A DNA stretch of 38,413 bases. Origin: Klenkia terrae (GTDB taxonomy: Bacteria; Actinomycetota; Actinomycetes; Mycobacteriales; Geodermatophilaceae). Of this stretch, positions 9,030 through 16,058 are shown piece after piece. The notes beneath the pieces were generated by a model. The model saw only the letters and a program-made list of their open reading frames with translations. It had not been told where the DNA came from and made no database searches. Positions within the stretch are counted from its first letter, which is position 1; each line of letters begins with the position of its first letter. Location: NCBI RefSeq assembly GCF_900491935.1, contig NZ_UEXK01000004.1, forward strand, positions 578,966 to 617,378, written 5' to 3'. The position numbers and the translations under genes are program-made.

Positions 9030-9785
9030 CTACCGCCAGCGGGTGCGGGCGGCGATCGCGGCCAGGGCCGCGGGACCGGCGGTCGAGGTGCGCAGCACCT
9101 CGTCGCCCAGCCGGACGACGACCGCGCCGGCCGCGCGGAAGGCCACGGCCTCGCCGTCGGTGATGCCGCCCTCGGGTCCGACGACGACCACCACGATGCC
9201 CTCGCTGGGCACCTCGACGGCCGAGAACGGCCGTCGGGCCTGCTCGTGCAGCACCAGGGCCAGGTCGGTGTCGCCGAGCAGGCCGCAGACCTGGCGGGTG
9301 CTCATCGGGTCGGTGATCTCGGGGACCCGGGGGCGGCGGGCCTGCTTGCTGGCCGCGCGGGCGGCCGCGCGCCACTTGGCCAGGCCCTTGTCCACCCGGT
9401 CCTCGCGCCAGCGGGTGACGCAGCGCGCCGCCGTCCACGGCACGATCCGGTCCACGCCCAGCTCGGTGGCCAGCTCCACGGCCAGCGGGCCGCGGTCGCC
9501 CTTGGGCAGCGCCTGGACCAGCACCAGCTCCGGGGCCGGCGGCGGCACCAGGTGCCGGGCCAGCACCTCGACCTGCAGGCCCTCGGGACCGGCCGCGGCC
9601 ACGACGCCCTCGACGACCGTGCCCTCGCCGTCGGCCACCCGGACCCGCTCACCGGCGGTCAGCCGCAGCACGTCGACGGCGTGCCGCGCCTCGTGCCCGG
9701 TGACCAGCACCGTGGGCCCCTCCGGCAGCTCGTCGACCAGGAACAGCGGAGCGCCGTCCGGGGCCAGGGTGTCGGGCTGGCTCAT
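9030..9785 (-). CDS. rsmE: 16S rRNA (uracil(1498)-N(3))-methyltransferase
   Basis: SPOUT-class methyltransferase that methylates U1498 of 16S rRNA with S-adenosylmethionine. The 251-residue protein has an N-terminal PUA-like domain (about 10-80, [21 protein letters not shown]) and a C-terminal trefoil-knot domain with [27 protein letters not shown] and the SAM-binding knot [15 protein letters not shown] and [17 protein letters not shown]. The ATG at 9785 overlaps the dnaJ stop as ATGA. The stop codon is TAG, relevant because the window also encodes a CUA-anticodon tRNA. Confidence 0.95.
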   Translation of the reverse strand: MSQPDTLAPDGAPLFLVDELPEGPTVLVTGHEARHAVDVLRLTAGERVRVADGEGTVVEGVVAAAGPEGLQVEVLARHLVPPPAPELVLVQALPKGDRGPLAVELATELGVDRIVPWTAARCVTRWREDRVDKGLAKWRAAARAASKQARRPRVPEITDPMSTRQVCGLLGDTDLALVLHEQARRPFSAVEVPSEGIVVVVVGPEGGITDGEAVAFRAAGAVVVRLGDEVLRTSTAGPAALAAIAARTRWR

Positions 9786-10921
9786 CGGCCGTTGAACGCG
9801 TCGCGGACCCGCCCGAAGAGCCCGTTGTGCTGGGCCCGGCTGGCCTCCGGGTGGTCCTCGCCGCGCAGGGCGGCCAGCTTGCGCAGCAGCTCCTCCTGCT
9901 CGGCGTCCAGCCGGGTGGGCGTCTGCACGTCGACGTGCACCATCAGGTTGCCGCGCCCGGTCGCCCGCAGCCGGGGAGCACCGTGCGCGCGCAGGGTGAG
10001 CACCGAGCCGGACTGGGTGCCGGGCTTGATGTCCAGGGGCTCGTCGCCGTCCAGGGTGCGCAGCGTGAGCGTGGTGCCCAGCGCGGCCGCGGCCATCGGC
10101 ACGGTGACCCGGCAGTGCAGGTCCTCGCCGTCGCGGGTGAACACGTCGTGCGGCCGCTCGCGCACCTCGACGTAGAGGTCGCCGGCCGGGCCGCCGCCGG
10201 GGCCGACCTCGCCGTGCCCGGACAGCCGGATGCGCATGCCGTCCTCGACGCCGGCCGGGATCTTCACCGGGATGGTCCGGCGGGCCCGCACCCGGCCGTC
10301 GCCGGCGCACTGCGGGCACGGCTCAGGGATGACCTGGCCGGTGCCGCCGCAGGTCGGGCAGGGGCGGGAGGCCACGACCTGGCCCAGGAACGAGCGCTGC
10401 ACGCTCTGCACCTCGCCGCGGCCGCCGCACGTCGTGCAGCCGGTCGGGTGGGTGCCCGGCGCGGTGCCGGCCCCGGTGCAGGTGGTGCACAGGACGGCGG
10501 TGTCCACGGTGATCTCGGTCGTCGTCCCGAAGACCGTCTCGTCCAGGTCCAGGTCGACCCGGATGAGGGCGTCGCCGCCGGCCCGGGTGCGGCTGCGCGG
10601 GCCGCGGGTGGCACCGCCGCCGCCGAAGAAGGCGTCCATGATGTCGCCCAGGCCGCCGAAGCCGGCGCCCCCGCCGAAGGGGTTGCCGCCCCCGCCGCCC
10701 CCGGTCTCGAAGGGGTCACCGCCCAGGTCGACGATGCGCCGCTTGTCCGGGTCGGTCAGCGCCTCGTAGGCCCGGCTGACCTGCTGGAACTCCTCCTTGG
10801 CCCCGGGGTCGGGGTTGACGTCGGGGTGCAGGTCGCGGGCCTTGCGGCGGTACGCGCTCTTGATGTCCTTGTCGGTCGCCCCCTGGGAGAGCCCGAGCAC
10901 GCCGTAGTAGTCCGTAGCCAT
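9782..10921 (-). CDS. dnaJ: Chaperone DnaJ (DnaJ2 type)
   Basis: 379-residue Hsp40 co-chaperone that stimulates DnaK ATPase. Domains in order: J domain (residues 1-70) with HPD in [10 protein letters not shown]; Gly/Phe-rich segment (about 75-110, [17 protein letters not shown]); zinc domain with four repeats [24 protein letters not shown] and CPQCAGDG (about 145-210); and a C-terminal substrate-binding domain. No dnaK or grpE is adjacent; pairing with hrcA marks this as the second actinobacterial DnaJ. It lies 16 nt downstream of hrcA and should be repressed through the CIRCE site at 12009-12035. Confidence 0.96.
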   Translation of the reverse strand: MATDYYGVLGLSQGATDKDIKSAYRRKARDLHPDVNPDPGAKEEFQQVSRAYEALTDPDKRRIVDLGGDPFETGGGGGGNPFGGGAGFGGLGDIMDAFFGGGGATRGPRSRTRAGGDALIRVDLDLDETVFGTTTEITVDTAVLCTTCTGAGTAPGTHPTGCTTCGGRGEVQSVQRSFLGQVVASRPCPTCGGTGQVIPEPCPQCAGDGRVRARRTIPVKIPAGVEDGMRIRLSGHGEVGPGGGPAGDLYVEVRERPHDVFTRDGEDLHCRVTVPMAAAALGTTLTLRTLDGDEPLDIKPGTQSGSVLTLRAHGAPRLRATGRGNLMVHVDVQTPTRLDAEQEELLRKLAALRGEDHPEASRAQHNGLFGRVRDAFNGR

Positions 10922-10937
10922 CTGGTGTTCTCAGTCC

Positions 10938-11984
10938 TCAGCTCTCGGCCAGCAACTGGCCGACGTAGCGGGCCACGGCTCGTACCGCGGCCATGGTCCC
11001 GGGGTAGTCCATCCGGGTGGGTCCTACGACGCCGAGTCCCCCGAGCGCGAGGTCGGCGGTCCCGCCGGCCGACCCGTAGCCCACGGAGACCACCGACGCG
11101 CCGGTGAACCCCTCGTGCGCGTTCTCCTCGCCGATGCTCACCAGCACCGTGCTGGGGGCCACCTCGCCCATGAGCCGGAGGACGACGACCTGTTCCTCCA
11201 GCGCCTCCAGCAACGGGCGCAGGGTGCCCGGGAAGTCCAGGGCCCCACCGCGGGTGAGGTTGGCCGTGCCGCCGACCAGCAGGCGGTCCTCGCCGGGCTC
11301 GGCGAGGGTCTCGATCAGCGTGGCGCTGACCGCGGCGACCAGGCCGCGCAGGTGGGCCGGGGCGGTGTCCAGCAGGTCGGCCACCTTGACGCCCGCCTCG
11401 GCGAGCTTGGCGCCGACGAACGCCGCGTTGAGCAGCGTGCGCAGCTCGGCGACCGGGTCGGTGCCGGCCGGGGCGTCGGTGACCGCAGGGATCTCCACCA
11501 CCCGCTGCTCGACGCGCCCGGTGTCGGTGATCAGCACCAGCAGCAGCCGGTTGGTGGCCAGCTGCACGACCTCCAGGTGCCGGACGGCGGAGCGGGACAG
11601 CGTCGGGTACTGGATCACCGCCACGTTGCGGGTCAGCTGGGCCAGCAGCCGGACGGTGCGGGTGAGCACGTCGTCCAGGTCCAGGGCGCCGTCCAGGAAC
11701 CGCTCGATCGCCCGGCGCTCGGCCGCCGACAGAGGCTTGACCTGCGAGAGCCGGTCGACGAAGAACCGGTAGCCCTTGTCGGTGGGGACCCGCCCGGCGC
11801 TGGTGTGCGGCTGGGTGATGTACCCCTCCTCCTCCAGCACCGCCATGTCGTTGCGGATGGTGGCCGGGGAGACGCCGAGGTCGTAGCGGGCGGCCAGCGC
11901 CTTGGAGCCCACCGGGTCGTTGGTCGAGACGTAGTCCTGCACGATCGCCCGCAGGACCTGCAGGCGGCGGTCCTCGTGCGCCAC
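10938..11984 (-). CDS. hrcA: Heat-inducible transcriptional repressor HrcA
   Basis: 348-residue repressor that binds CIRCE palindromes and controls class I heat-shock genes. The N-terminal winged helix (about residues 1-70) includes [20 protein letters not shown] and [19 protein letters not shown], followed by [18 protein letters not shown], a HrcA hallmark. The GTG at 11984 has GGGAGG 6 nt upstream. A perfect CIRCE site lies 25-51 nt upstream of the start, so the gene is autoregulated. dnaJ, rsmE and possibly HIT follow in the same direction. Confidence 0.96.
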   Translation of the reverse strand: MAHEDRRLQVLRAIVQDYVSTNDPVGSKALAARYDLGVSPATIRNDMAVLEEEGYITQPHTSAGRVPTDKGYRFFVDRLSQVKPLSAAERRAIERFLDGALDLDDVLTRTVRLLAQLTRNVAVIQYPTLSRSAVRHLEVVQLATNRLLLVLITDTGRVEQRVVEIPAVTDAPAGTDPVAELRTLLNAAFVGAKLAEAGVKVADLLDTAPAHLRGLVAAVSATLIETLAEPGEDRLLVGGTANLTRGGALDFPGTLRPLLEALEEQVVVLRLMGEVAPSTVLVSIGEENAHEGFTGASVVSVGYGSAGGTADLALGGLGVVGPTRMDYPGTMAAVRAVARYVGQLLAES

Positions 11985-12008
11985 GTGCCACCTCCCGTCG
12001 CCGATCCG

Positions 12009-12035
12009 CTGGCACTCGGGGTTCCCGAGTGCCAG
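12009..12035. promoter_or_regulatory. CIRCE operator for HrcA
   Basis: CTGGCACTC (12009-12017), a 9-nt spacer and GAGTGCCAG (12027-12035) form a perfect 9-bp inverted repeat. Core and spacing match the CIRCE consensus GCACTC-N9-GAGTGC; the outer bases are CTG rather than the usual TTA. It lies between the likely -10 (12039-12044) and the hrcA start, overlapping the expected transcript start, where bound HrcA would block initiation. Confidence 0.93.
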
Positions 12036-12038
12036 CCC

Positions 12039-12044
12039 AGCATA
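12039..12044 (-). promoter_or_regulatory. Likely -10 box of the hrcA-dnaJ operon
   Basis: The minus strand reads TATGCT, a good TANNNT -10 box, ending 4 nt before the CIRCE palindrome, so the transcript would start inside the operator. I see no clear -35 box at 16-18 nt. Confidence 0.6.
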
Positions 12045-12168
12045 CGACCGGACCGGGACGTCGTCCCGCGCGTCGGGGAGGCGCCGGGCCCCCCGGTCCG
12101 GGCCCCACTAGGGTGGGGCACTCGGTGGGTGTCCCGGGTCACGGGGCCGGTCTGAGGGGAGTCGGGCA

Positions 12169-12480
12169 CTGATCTTCAAGGCGGTGCGCGACGGGCGTCC
12201 CTACCCCGACCACGGTTTCTCCACCCGGGACTGGGCGATGATCCCGCCCCGCCAGATCCGGCTGGACACCCTGGTGACCACCAAGCGCCAGCTCGAGCTG
12301 GACGCGCTGCTGGCCGACGACTCGACCTTCTACGGCGACCTGTTCCCGCACGCCGTGCAGTGGAAGAACGAGCTCTTCCTGGAGGACGGCCTGCACCGGG
12401 CCCTGCGCGCGGCCCTGCAGCAGCGCAACGTCATCCACGTCCGAGTCCTGGACCTCGACTCTCTGATGCCCACCACCTGA
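12169..12480 (+). CDS. Small conserved actinobacterial protein, possible CTG start
   Basis: About 103 residues with a compact conserved look: GRPYPDHGFSTRDWAMIPPRQI, LVTTKRQLELDALLADDSTFYGDLFPHAVQW, and LFLEDGLHRALRAALQQRNVIHVRVL. I recall near-identical small proteins across actinobacteria beginning (M/V)IFK, without an established function. The only canonical start in frame is the GTG at 12184, which would lose IFKA. The codon at 12169 is CTG followed by ATC-TTC-AAG, with AGGGGAG ending 7 nt upstream, so I prefer CTG as the start. A TAGGGT hexamer at 12110-12115 may be its -10. It is divergent from hrcA. If the GTG is used, the protein has 98 residues. Confidence 0.75.
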   Translation: MIFKAVRDGRPYPDHGFSTRDWAMIPPRQIRLDTLVTTKRQLELDALLADDSTFYGDLFPHAVQWKNELFLEDGLHRALRAALQQRNVIHVRVLDLDSLMPTT

Positions 12481-12495
12481 GCCGGGGCTCACCTC

Positions 12496-12589
12496 CGGCG
12501 TGGATCAGGTGGGACGACGCGTGTGCGTCCTCAGCCACCGACGTCGGCGGCTGAGGATGCACGGTGCTCGTCGGAGCTGATCCACGCCG
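12496..12589. repeat. Nested palindromic intergenic element (copy A)
   Basis: Outer arms CGGCGTGGATCAG (12496-12508) and CTGATCCACGCCG (12577-12589) are perfect 13-bp inverted repeats. Inner arms GTGCGTCCTCAGCC and GGCTGAGGATGCAC (near 12523-12536 and 12549-12562) match at 13 of 14 positions, and the centre contains CCGACGTCGG. The element fills the gap between convergent genes ending at 12480 and 12603. It shares the GATCAGG outer and GTCCTC inner layout with the element at 28597-28684, so both look like copies of one repeat family that can also act as a terminator. Confidence 0.8.
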
Positions 12590-12602
12590 CGGGTGAGTAC
12601 AG

Positions 12603-13208
12603 CTAGAGCCAGCCCTTGTCGGCGGCGACCCGGGCGGCCTCGACGCGGGTGCGGGCGCCGGTCTTGCCGATGGCGTTGGACAGGTAGTTGCGCACCGTGC
12701 CCTCGGAGAGGAACAGCCGCCCGGCGATGTCGGCCACGGTGGCGCCGTCGGCAGCGGCCCGCAGCACGTCGGCCTCCCGGGCCGAGAGCGGGGTCGCGCC
12801 CAGGGCGAGGGCAGCGGCGGCGAGGTCCCGGTCGATGACCCGCTCCCCCGCCATCACCGACCGGATCGCGGCGGCCAGCTCGGCGACCGGTGAGTCCTTG
12901 ACCAGGAACCCGGCCGCGCCGACCTCCATCGCCCGGCGCAGGAACCCCGGCCGGCCGAACGTGGTGAGGATGACGGCCTTCACGGTCGGCAGCTCGGCCG
13001 CCAGGTCGCGGGCGGCCTCGATCCCGTCCTGGCCCGGCATCTCGATGTCCATCAGCGCGACGTCCGGCACGTGCTCCCGGGCGGCGGCCAGCACCTCGTC
13101 GCCGCGGCCCACCTCGGCCACGACGGTGATGTCCTCCTCCAGCTCGAGCAGCGCCCGCAGCGCGCCCCGGACCAGCTGCTGGTCCTCGGCGAGCAGCACC
13201 CGGATCAC
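12603..13208 (-). CDS. Two-component response regulator, NarL/LuxR family
   Basis: 201-residue transcription factor. The receiver domain (1-120) has the acidic pair in LLAEDQQLVR, the phospho-acceptor Asp in DVALMDIEMPGQDG, switch residue Thr in LTTF and Lys in FLVKDSP. The C-terminal LuxR-type helix-turn-helix (about 138-198) reads PLSAREADVLRAAADG and LFLSEGTVRNYLSNAIGKTG. The GTG at 13208 overlaps the kinase stop as GTGA, so kinase and regulator are made together, upstream of which lies an ABC exporter. It probably controls that exporter, as in DesKR/LiaRS-like modules. Its stop codon is TAG. Confidence 0.93.
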   Translation of the reverse strand: MIRVLLAEDQQLVRGALRALLELEEDITVVAEVGRGDEVLAAAREHVPDVALMDIEMPGQDGIEAARDLAAELPTVKAVILTTFGRPGFLRRAMEVGAAGFLVKDSPVAELAAAIRSVMAGERVIDRDLAAAALALGATPLSAREADVLRAAADGATVADIAGRLFLSEGTVRNYLSNAIGKTGARTRVEAARVAADKGWL

Positions 13209-14317
13209 GCGACCACCGCCGCGGCCGGCACCAGCGGGACCTCGGCGTGCAGCCGGTAGCCGCCGCCGGGGGCCGCACCCCCGGTGAGGGACCCGTCGAC
13301 GGCGGTCACCCGCTCGCGCAGCCCGGTCAGCCCGGAGCCGGGCGCGGTGTCCTCGGCCGGTCCGCGGCCGTCGTCCACGACGGTGAGCGCGGCGCAGACG
13401 CCGTCCTCGGTGAGCGTGACCGTCACCGTGCGGGCGTGGCTGTGCCGCAGCACGTTCGTGGTCGCCTCGCGGACCACCCAGCCCAGCGCGGCGTCCACCG
13501 GACCGGGGAGGACGGGCAGCCGGTCGGGGCCGCGGAAGGCGATGCCGGCGCCGGACAGCGCGGCCCGGGCCTCGGCCACCGCCTGGCCGCAGCTGACCTG
13601 CCGGTACCCGCTGACCGCCTCCCGGACCTCGGCCAGGGCGCGGCGGGCAGCGGCCTCGACGTCGGCCATCTCCGCCCCCGCCCGCTCCACGTCGACCGGG
13701 GCGAGCCGGCGGGCCAGCTCGCTCTTGAGCGCGATGAGCGACAGCGAGTGGCCCAGCAGGTCGTGCAGGTCCCGGGCGAAGCGCAGCCGCTCCTCGGCGA
13801 CGGCGTTGCGGGCCAGCTCCTCGCGGGCCTCCCGCAGCTCGGCGTTGACGGTGATCAGGTGCCGGGTGCCCCACAGCGTCGCCGCGGTCAGCGGGCACAG
13901 CACGGGCAGGAACAGCGACGTCCAGTCCTGCCAGGAGAGGACGACGACCAGGCAGGCCAGCGTGGCCGCACCGGCCACCGGCCAGACCAGCTTCTCGGAC
14001 AGGGTGGCGGCCGCCGCGGCCGACACGTAGATCCACAACCCGGCGTAGCTGGTGCCCAGCGCCGCCGAGAGCACCAGGGCCAGGACGACGACCACCACGA
14101 AGTCCGGCCGCACGCCGCGGGCCTCGGCGAACCGGCCCAGCACGCCGAGGTAGGCCACCGTGAACACGACGAGCGCGGCCGCGATGACCAGCCGGGCCGC
14201 GAGCGGGCGGGGCGTGAGCACCAGGTCCAGCACCGGGAAGACCTGGAACACCAGCCACGGCGCGGACCAGGCCAGCCGTCGCCACAGGGGCGGTCGCGTG
14301 ACGGGGACGGGCTCCAC
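13205..14317 (-). CDS. Two-component sensor histidine kinase (HisKA_3 family)
   Basis: About 370 residues. The N-terminal half has four to five hydrophobic helices (about residues 15-145) with little extracellular sequence, typical of kinases that sense the membrane itself. The dimerisation box is RFARDLHDLLGHSLSLIALK, where the first His is the phosphorylation site. The HATPase domain shows REATTNVLRHSHA (N box), VVDDGRGP (G1) and GSGLTGLRERV (G2). The start is uncertain: I use the GTG at 14317, 17 nt beyond the permease stop, but no good Shine-Dalgarno fixes it. It is coupled to the regulator downstream by GTGA. Confidence 0.9.
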   Translation of the reverse strand: MEPVPVTRPPLWRRLAWSAPWLVFQVFPVLDLVLTPRPLAARLVIAAALVVFTVAYLGVLGRFAEARGVRPDFVVVVVLALVLSAALGTSYAGLWIYVSAAAAATLSEKLVWPVAGAATLACLVVVLSWQDWTSLFLPVLCPLTAATLWGTRHLITVNAELREAREELARNAVAEERLRFARDLHDLLGHSLSLIALKSELARRLAPVDVERAGAEMADVEAAARRALAEVREAVSGYRQVSCGQAVAEARAALSGAGIAFRGPDRLPVLPGPVDAALGWVVREATTNVLRHSHARTVTVTLTEDGVCAALTVVDDGRGPAEDTAPGSGLTGLRERVTAVDGSLTGGAAPGGGYRLHAEVPLVPAAAVVA

Positions 14318-14334
14318 GGGGGTCAGTGTCCCGC

Positions 14335-15078
14335 TCAGCCGGCGACCGCGTGCAGCGGGCGCCGCGCGCCCACCCCGACCGCGGCCACCGCGAACAGCGC
14401 GGCGAAGCCGACCAGCACGACCGCGGCCATCGCCGGGCTCCCGCCGGTGACCACGTCGCGGCCGAGCTCGCCGTACCAGTAGGACGGCATCGCCCGGGCC
14501 ACCACCTGCAGCCCGTCGGGGAAGATCCAGACCGGGATCCACAGCCCGCCCAGGGCCGCGAGCACCACCGAGAGGATGCCGATGGCGGCGCCGGCGGCCT
14601 TCTCCTCCAGCGCCAGGCCCAGCAGCATGCCCAGCGCCACGAACGCCGCCGACCCCAGCCACAGGACGCCGAGCAGCGTCGCCCAGGTGCCGATGCCCAG
14701 CTGGACGTCGTTGACGAAGCGGCCGACCAACGCGACGACGACCAGGCTGGGCAGCACGAGCACCATGCCGACCGCGACGTCCACGGCGACCACCGTGCGC
14801 CCGGGGAGCGGGAGCACCCGCAGCTGGCGCAACCAGCCCGACGCCCGGTCGAACGACAGCCGGATGGTGGCGCCCAGCGCCGCCCCCAGCCCGCCGTAGC
14901 ACATCATCGAGACCATGTAGTCCTGCGCGTACTCCTGGTACTCCCCCGGGCTGGCCGCCTGCCCGCCGAAGATCTTGGTGAAGAAGACGGTGAACAGCGC
15001 GGGCAGCAGGACGGTGAAGAACAGGTACTGCCAGGAGCGCAGCACCCGGCGGAGCTGGAAGACGAACAGGGCGGTCAT
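14335..15078 (-). CDS. ABC-2 type transporter permease
   Basis: 247-residue integral membrane protein with about six helices, beginning with a short cytoplasmic stretch (FQLRRVLRSWQYLFFTVLLP). An extracytoplasmic loop around residues 38-55 (GGQAASPGEYQEYAQDY) and the late segment GGLWIPVWIFPDGLQVVARAMPSYWYGEL match ABC-2 permeases such as NodJ/DrrB. The ATG at 15078 overlaps the ATPase stop (ATGA), making an obligate pair. With the downstream kinase and regulator it forms a four-gene self-regulated export module; likely substrates are lipids, peptides or drugs, which the sequence does not decide. Confidence 0.92.
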   Translation of the reverse strand: MTALFVFQLRRVLRSWQYLFFTVLLPALFTVFFTKIFGGQAASPGEYQEYAQDYMVSMMCYGGLGAALGATIRLSFDRASGWLRQLRVLPLPGRTVVAVDVAVGMVLVLPSLVVVALVGRFVNDVQLGIGTWATLLGVLWLGSAAFVALGMLLGLALEEKAAGAAIGILSVVLAALGGLWIPVWIFPDGLQVVARAMPSYWYGELGRDVVTGGSPAMAAVVLVGFAALFAVAAVGVGARRPLHAVAG

Positions 15079-15962
15079 CGGGTGCCTCCGGTGAGGGTGA
15101 GGAAGGCCTGCTCCAAGCTCGCGCCGCGGACTTCCAGGTCGGGCAGCCGGTCGCGGCCGGCGAGCAGGGCGCGCAGGGTGGCCTCGGCGTCGGTGGTGGC
15201 GAGCTCCACGAGCTCCCCGCTGCCGCCGACGGCGGTGACCCCGGGCAGGTCGGCCAGCCCGGTGCGGTCGGTGCAGGTGAAGCGGACGGTGCGCCCGGCG
15301 ATGCCGGACTTCACCTGGGCCGCGGTGCCGTCGGCGACCACCCGGCCGCCGTCGACGACCACGACCCGGTCGGCGACCGCGTCGGCCTCGGCCAGGTGGT
15401 GCGTGGCGAAGACGACGGTGTGGCCCCGGTCGGCGAGGCTGCGCATCGTCGCCCAGAAGGCGTGCCGGCCCTCGACGTCCATCGCGCTCGTCGGCTCGTC
15501 CAGGACCAGCAGCGGCGGCGCGCCGGCCAGCGCCAGCGCCAGCAGCACCCGCTGGCGCTGACCGCCGGACAGCTGCTCGGTGCGCCGGTCCAGCAGCCCC
15601 TCGATCCCCGTGGTGGTGACCAGGTCGGCCATCGGCCACGGGTCGGCGTAGCGGCCGGCGACCAGCCGCAGCACCTCGCCCACCCGGGACTCGCTGGGCA
15701 GCCCGCCGTGCTGCAGCATCGCGCCGACCCCGCCGGACCGGACGGCGGCCAGCGGCTCGCGGCCCAGCAGCTCCACGGTCCCGGCGGTGGGCCGGAAGAG
15801 GCCCAGCGCGGCGTTGACGGTGGAGGACTTGCCGGCGCCGTTGGGACCCAGCAGCGCCACCGTCTCGCCGCGGGCGATGGTGAGCGTCAGGTCGTGGACG
15901 GCGGTCGTGCCGCCGTAGCGGACGGTCAGTCCGCGGACGTCGAGGGCGGGGGTCTCGGGCAT
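15075..15962 (-). CDS. ABC transporter ATP-binding protein
   Basis: 295-residue ATPase subunit of the exporter. Walker A GPNGAGKSS (about residues 39-47), Q-loop region in GAMLQHGG, signature LSGGQRQRV, Walker B LLVLDEPTSAMD and the switch histidine in FATHHLAEAD are all intact. A ~80-residue C-terminal extension follows, as in DrrA/CcmA-type exporters. The ATG at 15962 has no Shine-Dalgarno but has CAGGGT six bases upstream, suggesting a leaderless transcript. It is divergent from recQ across 96 nt. Confidence 0.94.
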   Translation of the reverse strand: MPETPALDVRGLTVRYGGTTAVHDLTLTIARGETVALLGPNGAGKSSTVNAALGLFRPTAGTVELLGREPLAAVRSGGVGAMLQHGGLPSESRVGEVLRLVAGRYADPWPMADLVTTTGIEGLLDRRTEQLSGGQRQRVLLALALAGAPPLLVLDEPTSAMDVEGRHAFWATMRSLADRGHTVVFATHHLAEADAVADRVVVVDGGRVVADGTAAQVKSGIAGRTVRFTCTDRTGLADLPGVTAVGGSGELVELATTDAEATLRALLAGRDRLPDLEVRGASLEQAFLTLTGGTR

Positions 15963-15968
15963 GCGTCC

Positions 15969-15974
15969 ACCCTG
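15969..15974 (-). promoter_or_regulatory. Possible -10 element for the ABC/two-component operon
   Basis: The minus strand reads CAGGGT, then 6 nt, then the ATG at 15962. Without a Shine-Dalgarno this spacing fits a leaderless start. Confidence 0.45.
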
Positions 15975-16046
15975 GTCGGCGAGGGGGTCCCGGCGGGAGT
16001 GCGAGACGTCGGCAGGAGCAGCTGACGGATGTCAGACCGGTCGCCC

Positions 16047-16052
16047 TACCCT
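16047..16052 (+). promoter_or_regulatory. Possible -10 element of leaderless recQ transcript
   Basis: TACCCT fits the TANNNT -10 consensus and lies exactly 6 nt before the GTG at 16059. This supports that GTG over the in-frame ATG at 16029, whose extra residues SDRSPYPRG look like translated promoter. Confidence 0.5.
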
Positions 16053-16058
16053 CGGGGC

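Noticed and set aside
16029-16058. ATG at 16029 as the recQ start
   Set aside because: The ten added residues look like translated promoter; TACCCT six bases before the GTG at 16059 and the match of residues after that GTG to the RecQ N-terminus favour the later start, although AGGAG before the ATG keeps it possible.
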